Shown here: piece after piece, positions 8,102-15,318 of the stretch
Numbering within the stretch: position 1 is the first letter of the stretch
How the letters are laid out: each line of letters opens with the position of its first letter
DNA from: JAKIWV01 sp963773945
Lineage (GTDB): Archaea > Thermoplasmatota > Thermoplasmata > Lutacidiplasmatales > UBA184
Direction of reading: 5' to 3'
Assembly (NCBI GenBank): GCA_963773945.1
Contig: CAVZDD010000003.1
Span: 124,001 to 188,000 of the forward strand
DNA length: 64,000 nt
Notes under the pieces: model-generated
Seen by the model: the letters and a program-made list of their open reading frames with translations, nothing else
What the model was told of the DNA's origin: nothing
The model's database searches: none
Position numbers and translations under genes: made by a program

Positions 8102-9298
8102 CTAGCGCCGGGCCACGATGCGGAGGACCGCCCCGGCTTCGACCGGGTGGTCCGCCGCCAGCGCCCGGTGAGTCCGTCCATCGATCGCCCGGATGAAATG
8201 CTCGCCGAGTTCCGTGTGCACCCGGTAGGCGACGGCCCGGACGGGAGTGCCCGCCGGCACGAGGAGGGCATCCGGGAGCACTCGACCCTTGGAGTCGGTC
8301 CAATGGGTCTCGTCCTCGACGGGGAAAACGACCACCTGATGGAGGCGTTCGAAGACCATGGATTCCAGCAGGGACTGGACGCCCGTGGAACCCCATCGAC
8401 GGAGCTGATTTCGCAATTCCTCCAGTGCCTTAGCTTGAGCCGCGGACAGGCGGGACGGGTCCGGCACTTGGAAGTCGCGGTCGCCGGGCGAGTACGTGAT
8501 GAGGCCGGCCTTCGCGGCCCGCCGGAGCGTGAGCTCCGCCTCGGCGCTCGTCGGCGTCGTCGGAGTCGGCTCGAGTTCCTTCGTCAATTCCTGGGCGCGC
8601 TCCGAGACGATCCGGTCACACTTGTTGAGGGCGACGGCGCGGGGTTTGGCGGCGTCCAGCAGAACGCGCGACAGGCGCAGCAAGTCCTCTGCAGACCATT
8701 TGGAGGGATGGGCCCGGTCGATCGGAGCCTCCCGCAACGCCGTTTGGATCGAGGCCGGTGTGATCTTGAGACCAGTGAGCCGATGCTCAAGGTACTCTTC
8801 GATCTTGATCCCCTCGAGCTCGGCTTTGCGGACCTGCTTGTCGAAATCTCGCTCGAGGAGACCGGCTACCCAATAGGCGAGCTCCTCGCCGAGCCAGGTC
8901 ACCTCCTCGCTCGGGTCGGTGGTCCCCGCGGGCACGAGGTTCCCCTCCGCGTCGGTGGCGCCGGTCGCGTCGACGACCTGGATGAAACCGTCGGCCACGC
9001 TGAGGTCGTTGAGGAACTGGTTCCCGAGGCCCCGGCCCTCGTGGGCGCCCGGCACCAAGCCGGCGACGTCGACGAGAGCGACGGGAACCCAACGGACTCC
9101 GTTGCGGCAGGGGGCATTCCCTGGGGTGCAGGCCACACCGCGCTCGACGTGCGGGCACGGCACGCGCACCGCGGCGACGCCCCGGTTCGGCTTTACTGTG
9201 GTGAACGGATACGGTGCCATCGTCGCGTCGAGCAGGGTGAGCGCGTTGAACAACGTCGATTTCCCGACATTCGGCTTCCCGACGATGCCGACCTCCAT
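8102..9298 (-). CDS. YchF-like GTP/ATP-binding protein with TGS domain
   Basis: Obg-type P-loop protein linked to translation; YchF relatives bind ribosomes. It has 398 residues. G1 is VGIVGKPNVGKSTLFNAL, G3 DVAGLVPGAHEG, and ALNKCD is the G4 region. A cysteine-rich insert (CPH, then three further Cys) before G3 is typical of the archaeal and Ygr210-like branch. The C-terminal 70 residues form the TGS domain. It is followed upstream in the same direction by the cobalamin adenosyltransferase, with a gap of 31 bp. Confidence 0.9.
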   Translation of the reverse strand: MEVGIVGKPNVGKSTLFNALTLLDATMAPYPFTTVKPNRGVAAVRVPCPHVERGVACTPGNAPCRNGVRWVPVALVDVAGLVPGAHEGRGLGNQFLNDLSVADGFIQVVDATGATDAEGNLVPAGTTDPSEEVTWLGEELAYWVAGLLERDFDKQVRKAELEGIKIEEYLEHRLTGLKITPASIQTALREAPIDRAHPSKWSAEDLLRLSRVLLDAAKPRAVALNKCDRIVSERAQELTKELEPTPTTPTSAEAELTLRRAAKAGLITYSPGDRDFQVPDPSRLSAAQAKALEELRNQLRRWGSTGVQSLLESMVFERLHQVVVFPVEDETHWTDSKGRVLPDALLVPAGTPVRAVAYRVHTELGEHFIRAIDGRTHRALAADHPVEAGAVLRIVARR

Positions 9299-9329
9299 GA
9301 CGAATCCTCCTGCAGGTTGGCGCAGTGGC

Positions 9330-9902
9330 CTAGACGGAGTAGTCGGGGGGAATTTCCGTGAAACCGTCGGCCCGGTTGACGGCCAGGGCCATCGCGAAGA
9401 GGAGGGAACTCAGCCGATTGGCCCATTGGAGCAGGACCTCGCGTTGAGGCTCTTCGGCATGCAGAGCCCAGAGATCGCGTTCCGCCCTTCGGGCGACGAC
9501 GCGGGCAACCTGCAGGTGAGCCCCGCCCGGGCCGCCCCGGGGAAGTACGAACGAATGGACCGGATCGAGCGACGCGGAGAGCCGATCAGTCTCTGCCTCG
9601 AGCCGTTGAACATGGCGCGCCTCGAGCCGGTGAGCGTTCTTCCCCGCCGGACCCGGGGAGGCGATCTCGCTGTTCGCGATGAAGACCTCATGCGAGAGTC
9701 GCCGGAGGAGCGCTTGCTCCTCCGGCCGGGCGGGCAGGAACGCCTCCGCCACCCCGAGCTGGGCCGCGAGTTCGTCGAAGCTGCCCAAGGCGCCGATGCG
9801 CGCCGAGGCCTTGTTTACGCGCGAACCACCAGTGAGGCCGGTGTCCCCACGATCACCGGTGCGGGAATAGAGCCGCGTGGAATTCGAGCCTCCGGACGCC
9901 AA
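9330..9902 (-). CDS. Cob(I)alamin adenosyltransferase, PduO type
   Basis: Transfers the adenosyl group of ATP to cobalamin, giving coenzyme B12. It has 190 residues. LYSRTGDRGDTGLTGGSRV is the ATP-binding N-terminus; RIGALGSFDELAAQLG and a C-terminal helix with QWANRLSSLLFAMAL carry the usual active-site residues. It suggests B12-dependent enzymes elsewhere in the genome. Confidence 0.92.
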   Translation of the reverse strand: MASGGSNSTRLYSRTGDRGDTGLTGGSRVNKASARIGALGSFDELAAQLGVAEAFLPARPEEQALLRRLSHEVFIANSEIASPGPAGKNAHRLEARHVQRLEAETDRLSASLDPVHSFVLPRGGPGGAHLQVARVVARRAERDLWALHAEEPQREVLLQWANRLSSLLFAMALAVNRADGFTEIPPDYSV

Positions 9903-10057
9903 GGTAACGCATCGAGCGGCGACCCCAGCCCATGGATGGGGCAGTACGAAATGTTGAGCACCTCATTATGCTTGGCATCTTGTCGGCACGACCGACAGAT
10001 GAACCCGCTGCGTTTGGCCCAGGCGATTCCCAGCTCCTCAGTTGCTTGCATTCCCAC
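9815..10057 (-). CDS. Possible small zinc-ribbon protein
   Basis: 80-residue frame starting GTG, 9 bp after the RHH stop and overlapping the adenosyltransferase by 88 bp. It contains SGFICRSCRQDAKH and ISYCPIHG, a CxxC...CxxH pattern that could bind zinc. The part outside the overlap has ordinary codon use. The overlapping C-terminal third looks less protein-like. I do not recognise a family, and it may be spurious. Confidence 0.35.
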   Translation of the reverse strand: MGMQATEELGIAWAKRSGFICRSCRQDAKHNEVLNISYCPIHGLGSPLDALPWRPEARIPRGSIPAPVIVGTPASLVVRA

Positions 10058-10066
10058 ACCCGTGCG

Positions 10067-10465
10067 TTAGCGATCGAGGAGCTCGCGCCCCTCCCGGTCG
10101 GCCCGTCGTCGTCGTTCAGATCGGCCGGCGGTCTCCCGCGCCGCCCGGCGGAGTGCCGGGAGTCGCTCAGCGTGGAGACGGCTCAGCTCCTGGATGCCCA
10201 AGGTCGCGACGAGGGTCACCGCCTCGTCGATGGTTCGGGCCCAGCCGTCCTCTACGACATCTTCCAGTGTCCCGCGCAGACTGACGGGGAATTCGACGGA
10301 CTTCTGCGGGGCTTCGTTCGATTGCCGTACGAGTAACCGCACAGCGTCCGACCGCGTCCCCACCTCCCGCGACTTCTGGAACTGGTCGAGTCGTTCGACC
10401 TCCTCGGGCGTGAGTCTCACGCCGAGAAAGTACGAGGCGGACTTCGTTGGGGTCGCTGACCGCAC
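10067..10465 (-). CDS. Ribbon-helix-helix DNA-binding regulator
   Basis: 132 residues. SYFLGVRLTPEEVERLDQF then SREVGTRSDAVRLLVRQS fits the CopG/Arc/MetJ fold: one DNA-contacting strand and two helices. A second region (TIDEAVTLVATLGIQEL) and a very basic tail follow. The GTG start at 10465 is 26 nt after a TATA-like box, so the mRNA is probably leaderless. A 7-bp inverted repeat brackets the promoter and is a candidate autoregulatory operator. Confidence 0.75.
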   Translation of the reverse strand: MRSATPTKSASYFLGVRLTPEEVERLDQFQKSREVGTRSDAVRLLVRQSNEAPQKSVEFPVSLRGTLEDVVEDGWARTIDEAVTLVATLGIQELSRLHAERLPALRRAARETAGRSERRRRADREGRELLDR

Positions 10466-10468
10466 GGC

Positions 10469-10518
10469 GTTTAACAGAATTCAACAAGTATAAGGATATA
10501 TCTAAGATTTCGTTAAAC
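10469..10518 (-). promoter_or_regulatory. Promoter of the RHH gene with flanking inverted repeat
   Basis: An AT-rich island in GC-rich DNA. The minus strand contains CTTATACTT centred near 10491, 26 nt before the GTG, and a second TATA-like run near 10497. GTTTAAC at 10469-10475 and its complement GTTAAAC at 10512-10518 bracket the TATA box, as expected for an autoregulated RHH repressor. Operator function is inferred. Confidence 0.5.
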
Positions 10519-10533
10519 AGTTGGGGGGTATCC

Positions 10534-10583
10534 CCGCCCGTAACACCCGGGCCTGTTTGCACGGATTCCGCCCGTAACACCCG
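10534..10583. repeat. Two 16-bp perfect direct repeats
   Basis: CCGCCCGTAACACCCG occurs at 10534-10549 and again at 10568-10583, start points 34 bp apart, in the gene-free stretch upstream of the RHH gene. Only two copies were seen, so it is not a CRISPR array. Confidence 0.75.
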
Positions 10584-10602
10584 CCGAGGGGGGCCTGCCG
10601 TG

Positions 10603-10624
10603 GGGGAGGGGGTCGGGGAGGGGG
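10603..10624. repeat. Left copy of a 22-bp inverted repeat
   Basis: A G-rich 22-mer whose exact reverse complement lies at 11830-11851. It starts GGGGAGGGGG, has TC in the middle, and repeats a similar half. The pair encloses about 1.2 kb holding a membrane-protein gene and a possible small gene. Confidence 0.75.
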
Positions 10625-10735
10625 CGAGCCTCTCAGCGACGGATGCGAGAAGTGCCCCGGGGCCGCCCCGAAAGGTGGGGCAGGTGAGGGAGGTAGGTGA
10701 GGCCCACCCGAGTGGAATCTCGGAAAGCGAGGAAG

Positions 10736-11338
10736 TTAGTTGAGTGGTAGGCTCAGGGTCGCCGAAACCGAGCCCATACCGATAGCCACGAGTGTAATGC
10801 CATCTACGTTGCTGGACCCCACATCAACGGAGAGTATGTCGCCGCGGGCCAAGCTGACCGAGCCCGCATAGTCCCACATGCCCGTGTTGATGTTGTACGC
10901 CGCCAACGGTTTCGCAGAGCTTGGGTGGACAAAGAGAATCGTCCAATTGAGAGGATACAGTAAGGTGCCCACTGGGTTCCTGGCCACGAACGTCATGTCG
11001 TCAGGCGAGAGCGTTTCATTCAATCTGAGAATAGTGAAATTGAACCATTGATGAGCGTCAGCCGAGGCCACGACGGGGCTCGACATCGAAATGGCGCACT
11101 CCAGAGTAATGCAACCCGTGCTAATCGTTCTGGTCGGGAGCAGCAGATTGAGAGCTAAGAACGCTGGGACGACCACGATCACCGCGATGAGCAGGACCAC
11201 CAGAATGAGGATTGTCCTCGATTTGAGTTTGGGCGGCGGAAGTTGCTGATACTGAAGTGGGGGACCTTGCGCGTAGGGCGGTTGCCAAGGGGGAGGCGAC
11301 GGGGGATACTGAGCAGGTGGGGGCGGCGCGCCCGACAT
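10736..11338 (-). CDS. Single-pass membrane-anchored protein with proline-rich N-terminus
   Basis: 200 residues, no recognised family. Residues 1-38 are Pro/Tyr/Gln-rich (PPPPAQYPPSPPPWQPPYAQ), then KLKSR precedes a membrane segment (about 43-67, ILILVVLLIAVIVVVPAFLA). The remainder is a beta-rich, Asn/Ser/Thr-containing region, probably outside the cell; one CxxxxC pair (GCITLEC) follows the membrane segment. The gene is less GC-rich than its neighbours and sits inside the 22-bp inverted repeat, which suggests acquisition. Confidence 0.65.
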   Translation of the reverse strand: MSGAPPPPAQYPPSPPPWQPPYAQGPPLQYQQLPPPKLKSRTILILVVLLIAVIVVVPAFLALNLLLPTRTISTGCITLECAISMSSPVVASADAHQWFNFTILRLNETLSPDDMTFVARNPVGTLLYPLNWTILFVHPSSAKPLAAYNINTGMWDYAGSVSLARGDILSVDVGSSNVDGITLVAIGMGSVSATLSLPLN

Positions 11339-11599
11339 GGACCTATCGACGCGAGCGCGGTTCCGATACTACTCGGTTCCGCTGGCTACAGTCGTGGGCG
11401 AGAGGTCGATCCTAAAGACCGCGCCGACGAAGAAGTCCGCACAGGTGAAATCAGATTGGAGCGCGAGCGTCTCGCGTGGGACCAAATTAAGACCGTCGGG
11501 CGAGCGCCTGGGTTCGATGTAGACGAGTGATCCCTCACCGAGAGGACGATCTCCCGAGCGGGCATTGCGGCCAGGGCCGGCCGGCCCCGGGATGCGAGA

Positions 11600-11740
11600 T
11601 CAGTGGGCCTTCCGTTTTCTCTTTATGCCGGACTTCTCAGCATCCGGGAAGCGCACGGCCCGGCCGACTGCCTTGTCAAGACGGATGAGCTGGTCCGTCG
11701 TCATCAAGTCCCACACCGTGACCTTATGCCGCCGGCCCAT
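11600..11740 (-). CDS. Possible small basic protein, 46 residues
   Basis: Open frame starting MGRRHKVTVWDLMTTDQLIR and ending in a Lys/Arg-rich tail (GIKRKRKAH). The ATG lies 28 nt after a TATA-like box, the same leaderless spacing seen for clear genes in this window. It was too short for ordinary ORF listing. No family recognised; the TTDQLIRLDKAVGRA part could form a helix. Coding status is inferred from promoter spacing only. Confidence 0.4.
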   Translation of the reverse strand: MGRRHKVTVWDLMTTDQLIRLDKAVGRAVRFPDAEKSGIKRKRKAH

Positions 11741-11763
11741 CGGCTTCGGAATCCGCTAGACAC

Positions 11764-11773
11764 GCATAAATAC
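11764..11773 (-). promoter_or_regulatory. TATA box before the small basic ORF
   Basis: The minus strand reads GTATTTATGC inside a short palindromic context (GCGTATTTATGCG). Its centre is about 28 nt from the ATG at 11740. Confidence 0.4.
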
Positions 11774-11829
11774 GCATCGCTTACGCCGCCCACCGCCCCA
11801 ACCGTTGGGCAGTCCCGGGGCGCGTCGCT

Positions 11830-11851
11830 CCCCCTCCCCGACCCCCTCCCC
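11830..11851. repeat. Right copy of the 22-bp inverted repeat
   Basis: C-rich 22-mer, exact reverse complement of 10603-10624. No target-site duplication or integrase gene is visible beside it. Confidence 0.75.
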
Positions 11852-12043
11852 GCCCGCGCGATCCTCGGGTCGGGTGGTCGGCGCACCTGCCCCCTTTAGT
11901 TAACCAGTTGAGTTTGTCTGTCTTCCAAATCGGCCGGGCAGCCGACCTTCTCGACGTCGACGAATCGCCCCCGGAAGCCACCCTTCGACGACTAACGTGG
12001 CGCCCCTTGAACGCCACGGCCCGGAGATCCTTGGTCGTCACGG

Positions 12044-12577
12044 GTGCACGACCCTTTCATCCCCTCGGAGGAGGATGTTAGGTTGATGGGGATTCTCACG
12101 GACGAGATGCGACAGCTCCTGCGGGATCAACGGCTCGGTGACATCGCCACCGTGTCGCCGGAAGGAGCTCCTTGTATCTCGCCGAAAGGGTCGCTCGCAG
12201 TTCTCGACGACGACACCATCGTTTGGGCGGACATCCATTCACCCCGGACGGTCCACAATCTGGCCACGAATTCCCAGGTGGAAATCTTGGTGGTGGACCC
12301 GTTCGCTCGGAAGGCCGCCCGCTTCGCGGGGAAGGGATTGGTCATTCCGCTGGATTCCAACTACTGGAAGACACTCGAGATGTACCGGGCGGAGGGCTCG
12401 GACATTACCCGGATCAAGACGGTAGTGGCGATCGTGGTCAATCGGGCGGAGGTCATTCGATCCCCCATCTATGACACGGGGGTCTCGGAGGAGGAGGTCA
12501 AGGCCCTCTGGCATGAGTACTTCGTGAAGGCGAGCCACCGGACGATCCTCGACTTGATCCCGCCCCGGGACTTCTGA
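12044..12577 (+). CDS. Pyridoxamine 5'-phosphate oxidase-fold flavoprotein
   Basis: 177 residues from a GTG, or 163 from the ATG at 12086, which has a GGAGG motif about 11 nt upstream. LRDQRLGDIATVSPEGAPCISPKGSLAVLDDDTIVWAD is the FMN-binding split-barrel N-terminus, with NSQVEILVVDP in the core. Such proteins bind FMN or F420 and reduce or oxidise small molecules; the substrate cannot be told. It stands alone and converges with the zincin gene. Confidence 0.75.
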   Translation: MHDPFIPSEEDVRLMGILTDEMRQLLRDQRLGDIATVSPEGAPCISPKGSLAVLDDDTIVWADIHSPRTVHNLATNSQVEILVVDPFARKAARFAGKGLVIPLDSNYWKTLEMYRAEGSDITRIKTVVAIVVNRAEVIRSPIYDTGVSEEEVKALWHEYFVKASHRTILDLIPPRDF

Positions 12578-12620
12578 GTTATAGGAGATCCCGGGGGCGA
12601 ACTGTACCCCGATCGGTTCG

Positions 12621-13160
12621 CTACTTTCGAAGGCGTCGGCGGTGCGTTTTGCCCGAGGGGTGCTTCGCAACCAACCCCACGTGGCGCGCTAGGCGGCGGT
12701 GCTCTGCCGGGCTGATCCACTCGACCTTGAGGTAGGCAATCAGTGCCTTGTCCGTCATGCCGATCCGCTTGCCTTCCTTGACGCAGAACCGGTACGCCTC
12801 GATCTCGGACGGGGCGTCGACGTAGCTCAGCTTGGGGTAGAAGAGCGGTTTGTGATGATGAAATTGGTTGACGTGGCAGAGCTCATGGATGACATCGAGG
12901 TAGACGGACCGGAACTCTCCGTCCTTGAGGTAGTGGTTGCTGATGATGAGATGGCCGTCGACGTCGCTCGTGCCCATGTAGCCGAAACGGGCGGAGAAGA
13001 ACTCCACCTTGAGGTTCCGCAGAATCTTCCGAGTGTTCGTTCCAAAAAGTGCCTGAATCGCCGGTACATCGGCGAACCCTCGAAAGAACTTCTCGAAGGA
13101 GTACAGCTTGGTCGGCGCTTGGCGCTCGATCTTCACGTGGAGCTTAGATTCTAAGGTCAT
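12621..13160 (-). CDS. Uncharacterised HELCH zinc metallopeptidase
   Basis: 179 residues, no signal peptide. Residues about 92-100 read VIHELCHVNQF, an HExxH zinc site, and SEIEAYRFC about 25 residues later offers the third ligand Glu. A basic C-terminal tail (GKTHRRRLRK) may contact nucleic acid. The arrangement is loosely like SprT or WSS1-type proteases, but the family is not certain. The 3' end converges on the PPOX-fold gene. Confidence 0.65.
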   Translation of the reverse strand: MTLESKLHVKIERQAPTKLYSFEKFFRGFADVPAIQALFGTNTRKILRNLKVEFFSARFGYMGTSDVDGHLIISNHYLKDGEFRSVYLDVIHELCHVNQFHHHKPLFYPKLSYVDAPSEIEAYRFCVKEGKRIGMTDKALIAYLKVEWISPAEHRRLARHVGLVAKHPSGKTHRRRLRK

Positions 13161-13287
13161 GGCAGCACCCGACTCCCGCGGTGGACAGCACGTGGAACGG
13201 AAAGCGACTTCGTTGAGGAGATGTTGGTCACAACTCCCGAAAGACTAGTCAGCGACCCAAGAGAATCGGGTCGCCGTTCGGTTGTCC

Positions 13288-13659
13288 TCATTGCATAGGG
13301 GTCGCCGGGACTTCCCAGGTCACCCGAATACCATCGGCAATGGCCGCGAGCATTACAATGAGTGGCAACAGCGGGAGTCCCGCAAGAGCCCCGGTCAACA
13401 CGCCACCGGCGAGGCTCGCCCCCGTCGCTCCGGCCGCAATGAGAGCGGCGAGCGCCACGACCACCCGGAGCCTTAGACGACGGCCGAATGAACGTAGCCG
13501 GAGCGCTGCTGCGAGCGATAGCAACAGCAGGACCAGGAGAACCAACCCACCGACCTCGTGGAGTTCCACGCCGCTCCCACCGTTCCGCAGAATCGCGACG
13601 ATGAAACCGGCGCCGGTTACGAATGCCAAGACGAGGAGAACCATCAGGAGTCGACGCAT
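13288..13659 (-). CDS. Small multi-pass membrane protein
   Basis: 123 residues with about four hydrophobic helices (residues 4-23, 34-53, 67-86, 90-109) and a basic loop FGRRLRLR. No family or catalytic motif recognised. Confidence 0.55.
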   Translation of the reverse strand: MRRLLMVLLVLAFVTGAGFIVAILRNGGSGVELHEVGGLVLLVLLLLSLAAALRLRSFGRRLRLRVVVALAALIAAGATGASLAGGVLTGALAGLPLLPLIVMLAAIADGIRVTWEVPATPMQ

Positions 13660-13827
13660 GGCATCCGTGGCACTCCCCCTCGCCTATTAGCCGTGGGGAA
13701 GGAGAGGATCCAGGGCGAACGGCCTGCCTCGCGAGCGGGCGCTTCACGAGTTCCGACCTTCGCGGTGGGTCGGCGTTATCTCTGAGAGAGTCCGTCAGCG
13801 CGGGGACGCTGGAAGGAACGGAAAGCG

Positions 13828-14361
13828 ATGGCCGCCGCGAATCCACCGTCCATGATGCCCGCCCCGCCGTCCTTCGGCCCGCCGATGGTGCCGTACGTTC
13901 CGAGGCCGTCGGCGCCGTTCGCGTTGTCACTCATCGGAGGGATCTTCATCCTCATCGGGGGATTGGTCGGGCTCTCCGTCTTCTGGGAGGCCCAGCCCAC
14001 GGGAACCTTCCTTGGCGTAGACTACTGGCTCACGGGTCTGCTGGGACTCGCGCTAGGGCCGGCGATCATGATCCTGGCGATCCTGTTCTACCAGCGGCCC
14101 GAGCACACGGCCGTCTATGGCGGCCTGATCGTCGGACTCTCGGTGGGGAGCTACCTGAGTTTCTTGGGTGGTTTCTTGATCGGGCTCATCCTGGGCGTCA
14201 TCGGCGGCGTCCTGATCCTCGTGTGGAGGCCGATGCCGTTCGCGGGGGGGTACTATCCATTGCTCAATCCGTACCCGGCGTATCGTATCTGCCTCAAGTG
14301 TGGGCGGGCTGTTGCCGTGGACTCGAAGTTCTGTGCCTACTGCAGGAACGTCTTCGCCTGA
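13828..14361 (+). CDS. Multi-pass membrane protein with C-terminal zinc ribbon
   Basis: 177 residues. A Pro/Met-rich N-terminus is followed by four membrane segments (about 31-52, 66-86, 95-112, 113-135). A cytoplasmic zinc ribbon follows: CLKCGRAVAVDSKFCAYC. The proline-rich leader recalls the protein at 10736-11338, though the rest differs. Zinc-ribbon membrane proteins of this shape are common in archaea without known function. Confidence 0.65.
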   Translation: MAAANPPSMMPAPPSFGPPMVPYVPRPSAPFALSLIGGIFILIGGLVGLSVFWEAQPTGTFLGVDYWLTGLLGLALGPAIMILAILFYQRPEHTAVYGGLIVGLSVGSYLSFLGGFLIGLILGVIGGVLILVWRPMPFAGGYYPLLNPYPAYRICLKCGRAVAVDSKFCAYCRNVFA

Positions 14362-14408
14362 CCGGAATTTCCTTGATGGGGAGCATCAGAGTTCAAAATG
14401 GAAGCTAA

Positions 14409-15230
14409 GTGGGCCTGGGAGTCTCCTTGAAGTCCCTCCTGGTCCGGCCCGGCCGACCGGCAGGTCTGGACCGGATCGACCCGGACGACACGTCGGCCTT
14501 CGATGGGGTGAAGGACGACGGACGAAGGAAACTGGAGAAGCTCACTGCGCGATTGGAGCGACTCCAGGAACTCCTCACGGCCGAGCGTAAACACGCCTTG
14601 CTTGTCGTGCTGCAAGGGATGGATTCGGCGGGGAAGGACGGAACGATCCGGCGGGTCTTCGACGGCGTCAACCCCCAGGGCGTTCGCGTCGCATCGTTCA
14701 AAATGCCCACTCTGCGGGAAGTCGGCCACGACTTCCTTTGGCGAGTCCACGAACAGGTTCCGTGCAAGGGCGAGATCGTCCTCTTTAATCGCAGTCACTA
14801 CGAGGATGTCCTCATCACGCGCGTCCACGGGATGATCTCGAAACCGGTCTGGGAACGACGGTACCGGGAGATTAACGAGTTTGAGCGCTCCCTCACCGAG
14901 GAGGGGACGACCCTCCTGAAGTTCTTCCTCCACATCAGCCGGGACGAACAAAAGCGCCGGCTCCAGGAACGACTGGACGACCCCACAAAACATTGGAAAT
15001 TTCGGGAGTCGGACCTTCTCGAGCGGGAGAAATGGCCGGCGTACATGGATGCGTACGAGGAGGCCATCTCGAAAACGAGCACTTCGTGGGCCCCTTGGAC
15101 CGTGGTACCTTCGAACCGAAAGTGGTTCAGAGACTTGTTCGTCTCCGAGCGGATAGTTACCGCGTTGGACGGTCTCCACATGCGATACCCCGCGCTCCCG
15201 CCCGAGCTCCTCGCGTCCCGCGTCCATTAG
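14409..15230 (+). CDS. ppk2: Polyphosphate kinase 2 family protein
   Basis: Uses polyphosphate to phosphorylate nucleotides (AMP or ADP) or the reverse. It has 273 residues, one PPK2 domain. Walker A is VLQGMDSAGKDGTIRR; Walker B is VLFNRSHYEDVL; the lid KRRLQERLDDPTKHWKF follows and the C-terminal YPALPP is typical. The GTG start gives MGLGVSLKSLLV. The nucleotide class cannot be read safely from these motifs. Confidence 0.9.
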   Translation: MGLGVSLKSLLVRPGRPAGLDRIDPDDTSAFDGVKDDGRRKLEKLTARLERLQELLTAERKHALLVVLQGMDSAGKDGTIRRVFDGVNPQGVRVASFKMPTLREVGHDFLWRVHEQVPCKGEIVLFNRSHYEDVLITRVHGMISKPVWERRYREINEFERSLTEEGTTLLKFFLHISRDEQKRRLQERLDDPTKHWKFRESDLLEREKWPAYMDAYEEAISKTSTSWAPWTVVPSNRKWFRDLFVSERIVTALDGLHMRYPALPPELLASRVH

Positions 15231-15318
15231 TGAAGGGCGGGGAATCTACAGTGCCCTCGGGGGACCGGGCAGCTTCGAACCGCCTTCGCCGCGAGGACTT
15301 CCGAAACTTGACGGAGGA

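Larger units (their letters stand above)
11341..12043. other. Gene-poor stretch of the accessory region
   Basis: About 700 bp between the membrane protein and the PPOX-fold gene. Apart from one possible 46-codon gene and the right inverted-repeat copy, I see no supported coding region: open frames here lack start context or family features. No tRNA or CRISPR structure was found. Confidence 0.5.

Noticed and set aside
10534..10583. CRISPR array
   Set aside because: Only two 16-bp copies, no third repeat, no spacer series and no cas genes in the window.
10447..10743. 98-codon plus-strand frame over the RHH promoter
   Set aside because: It runs through the promoter, the direct repeats and a G-rich tract, and its composition follows the repeats rather than a protein.
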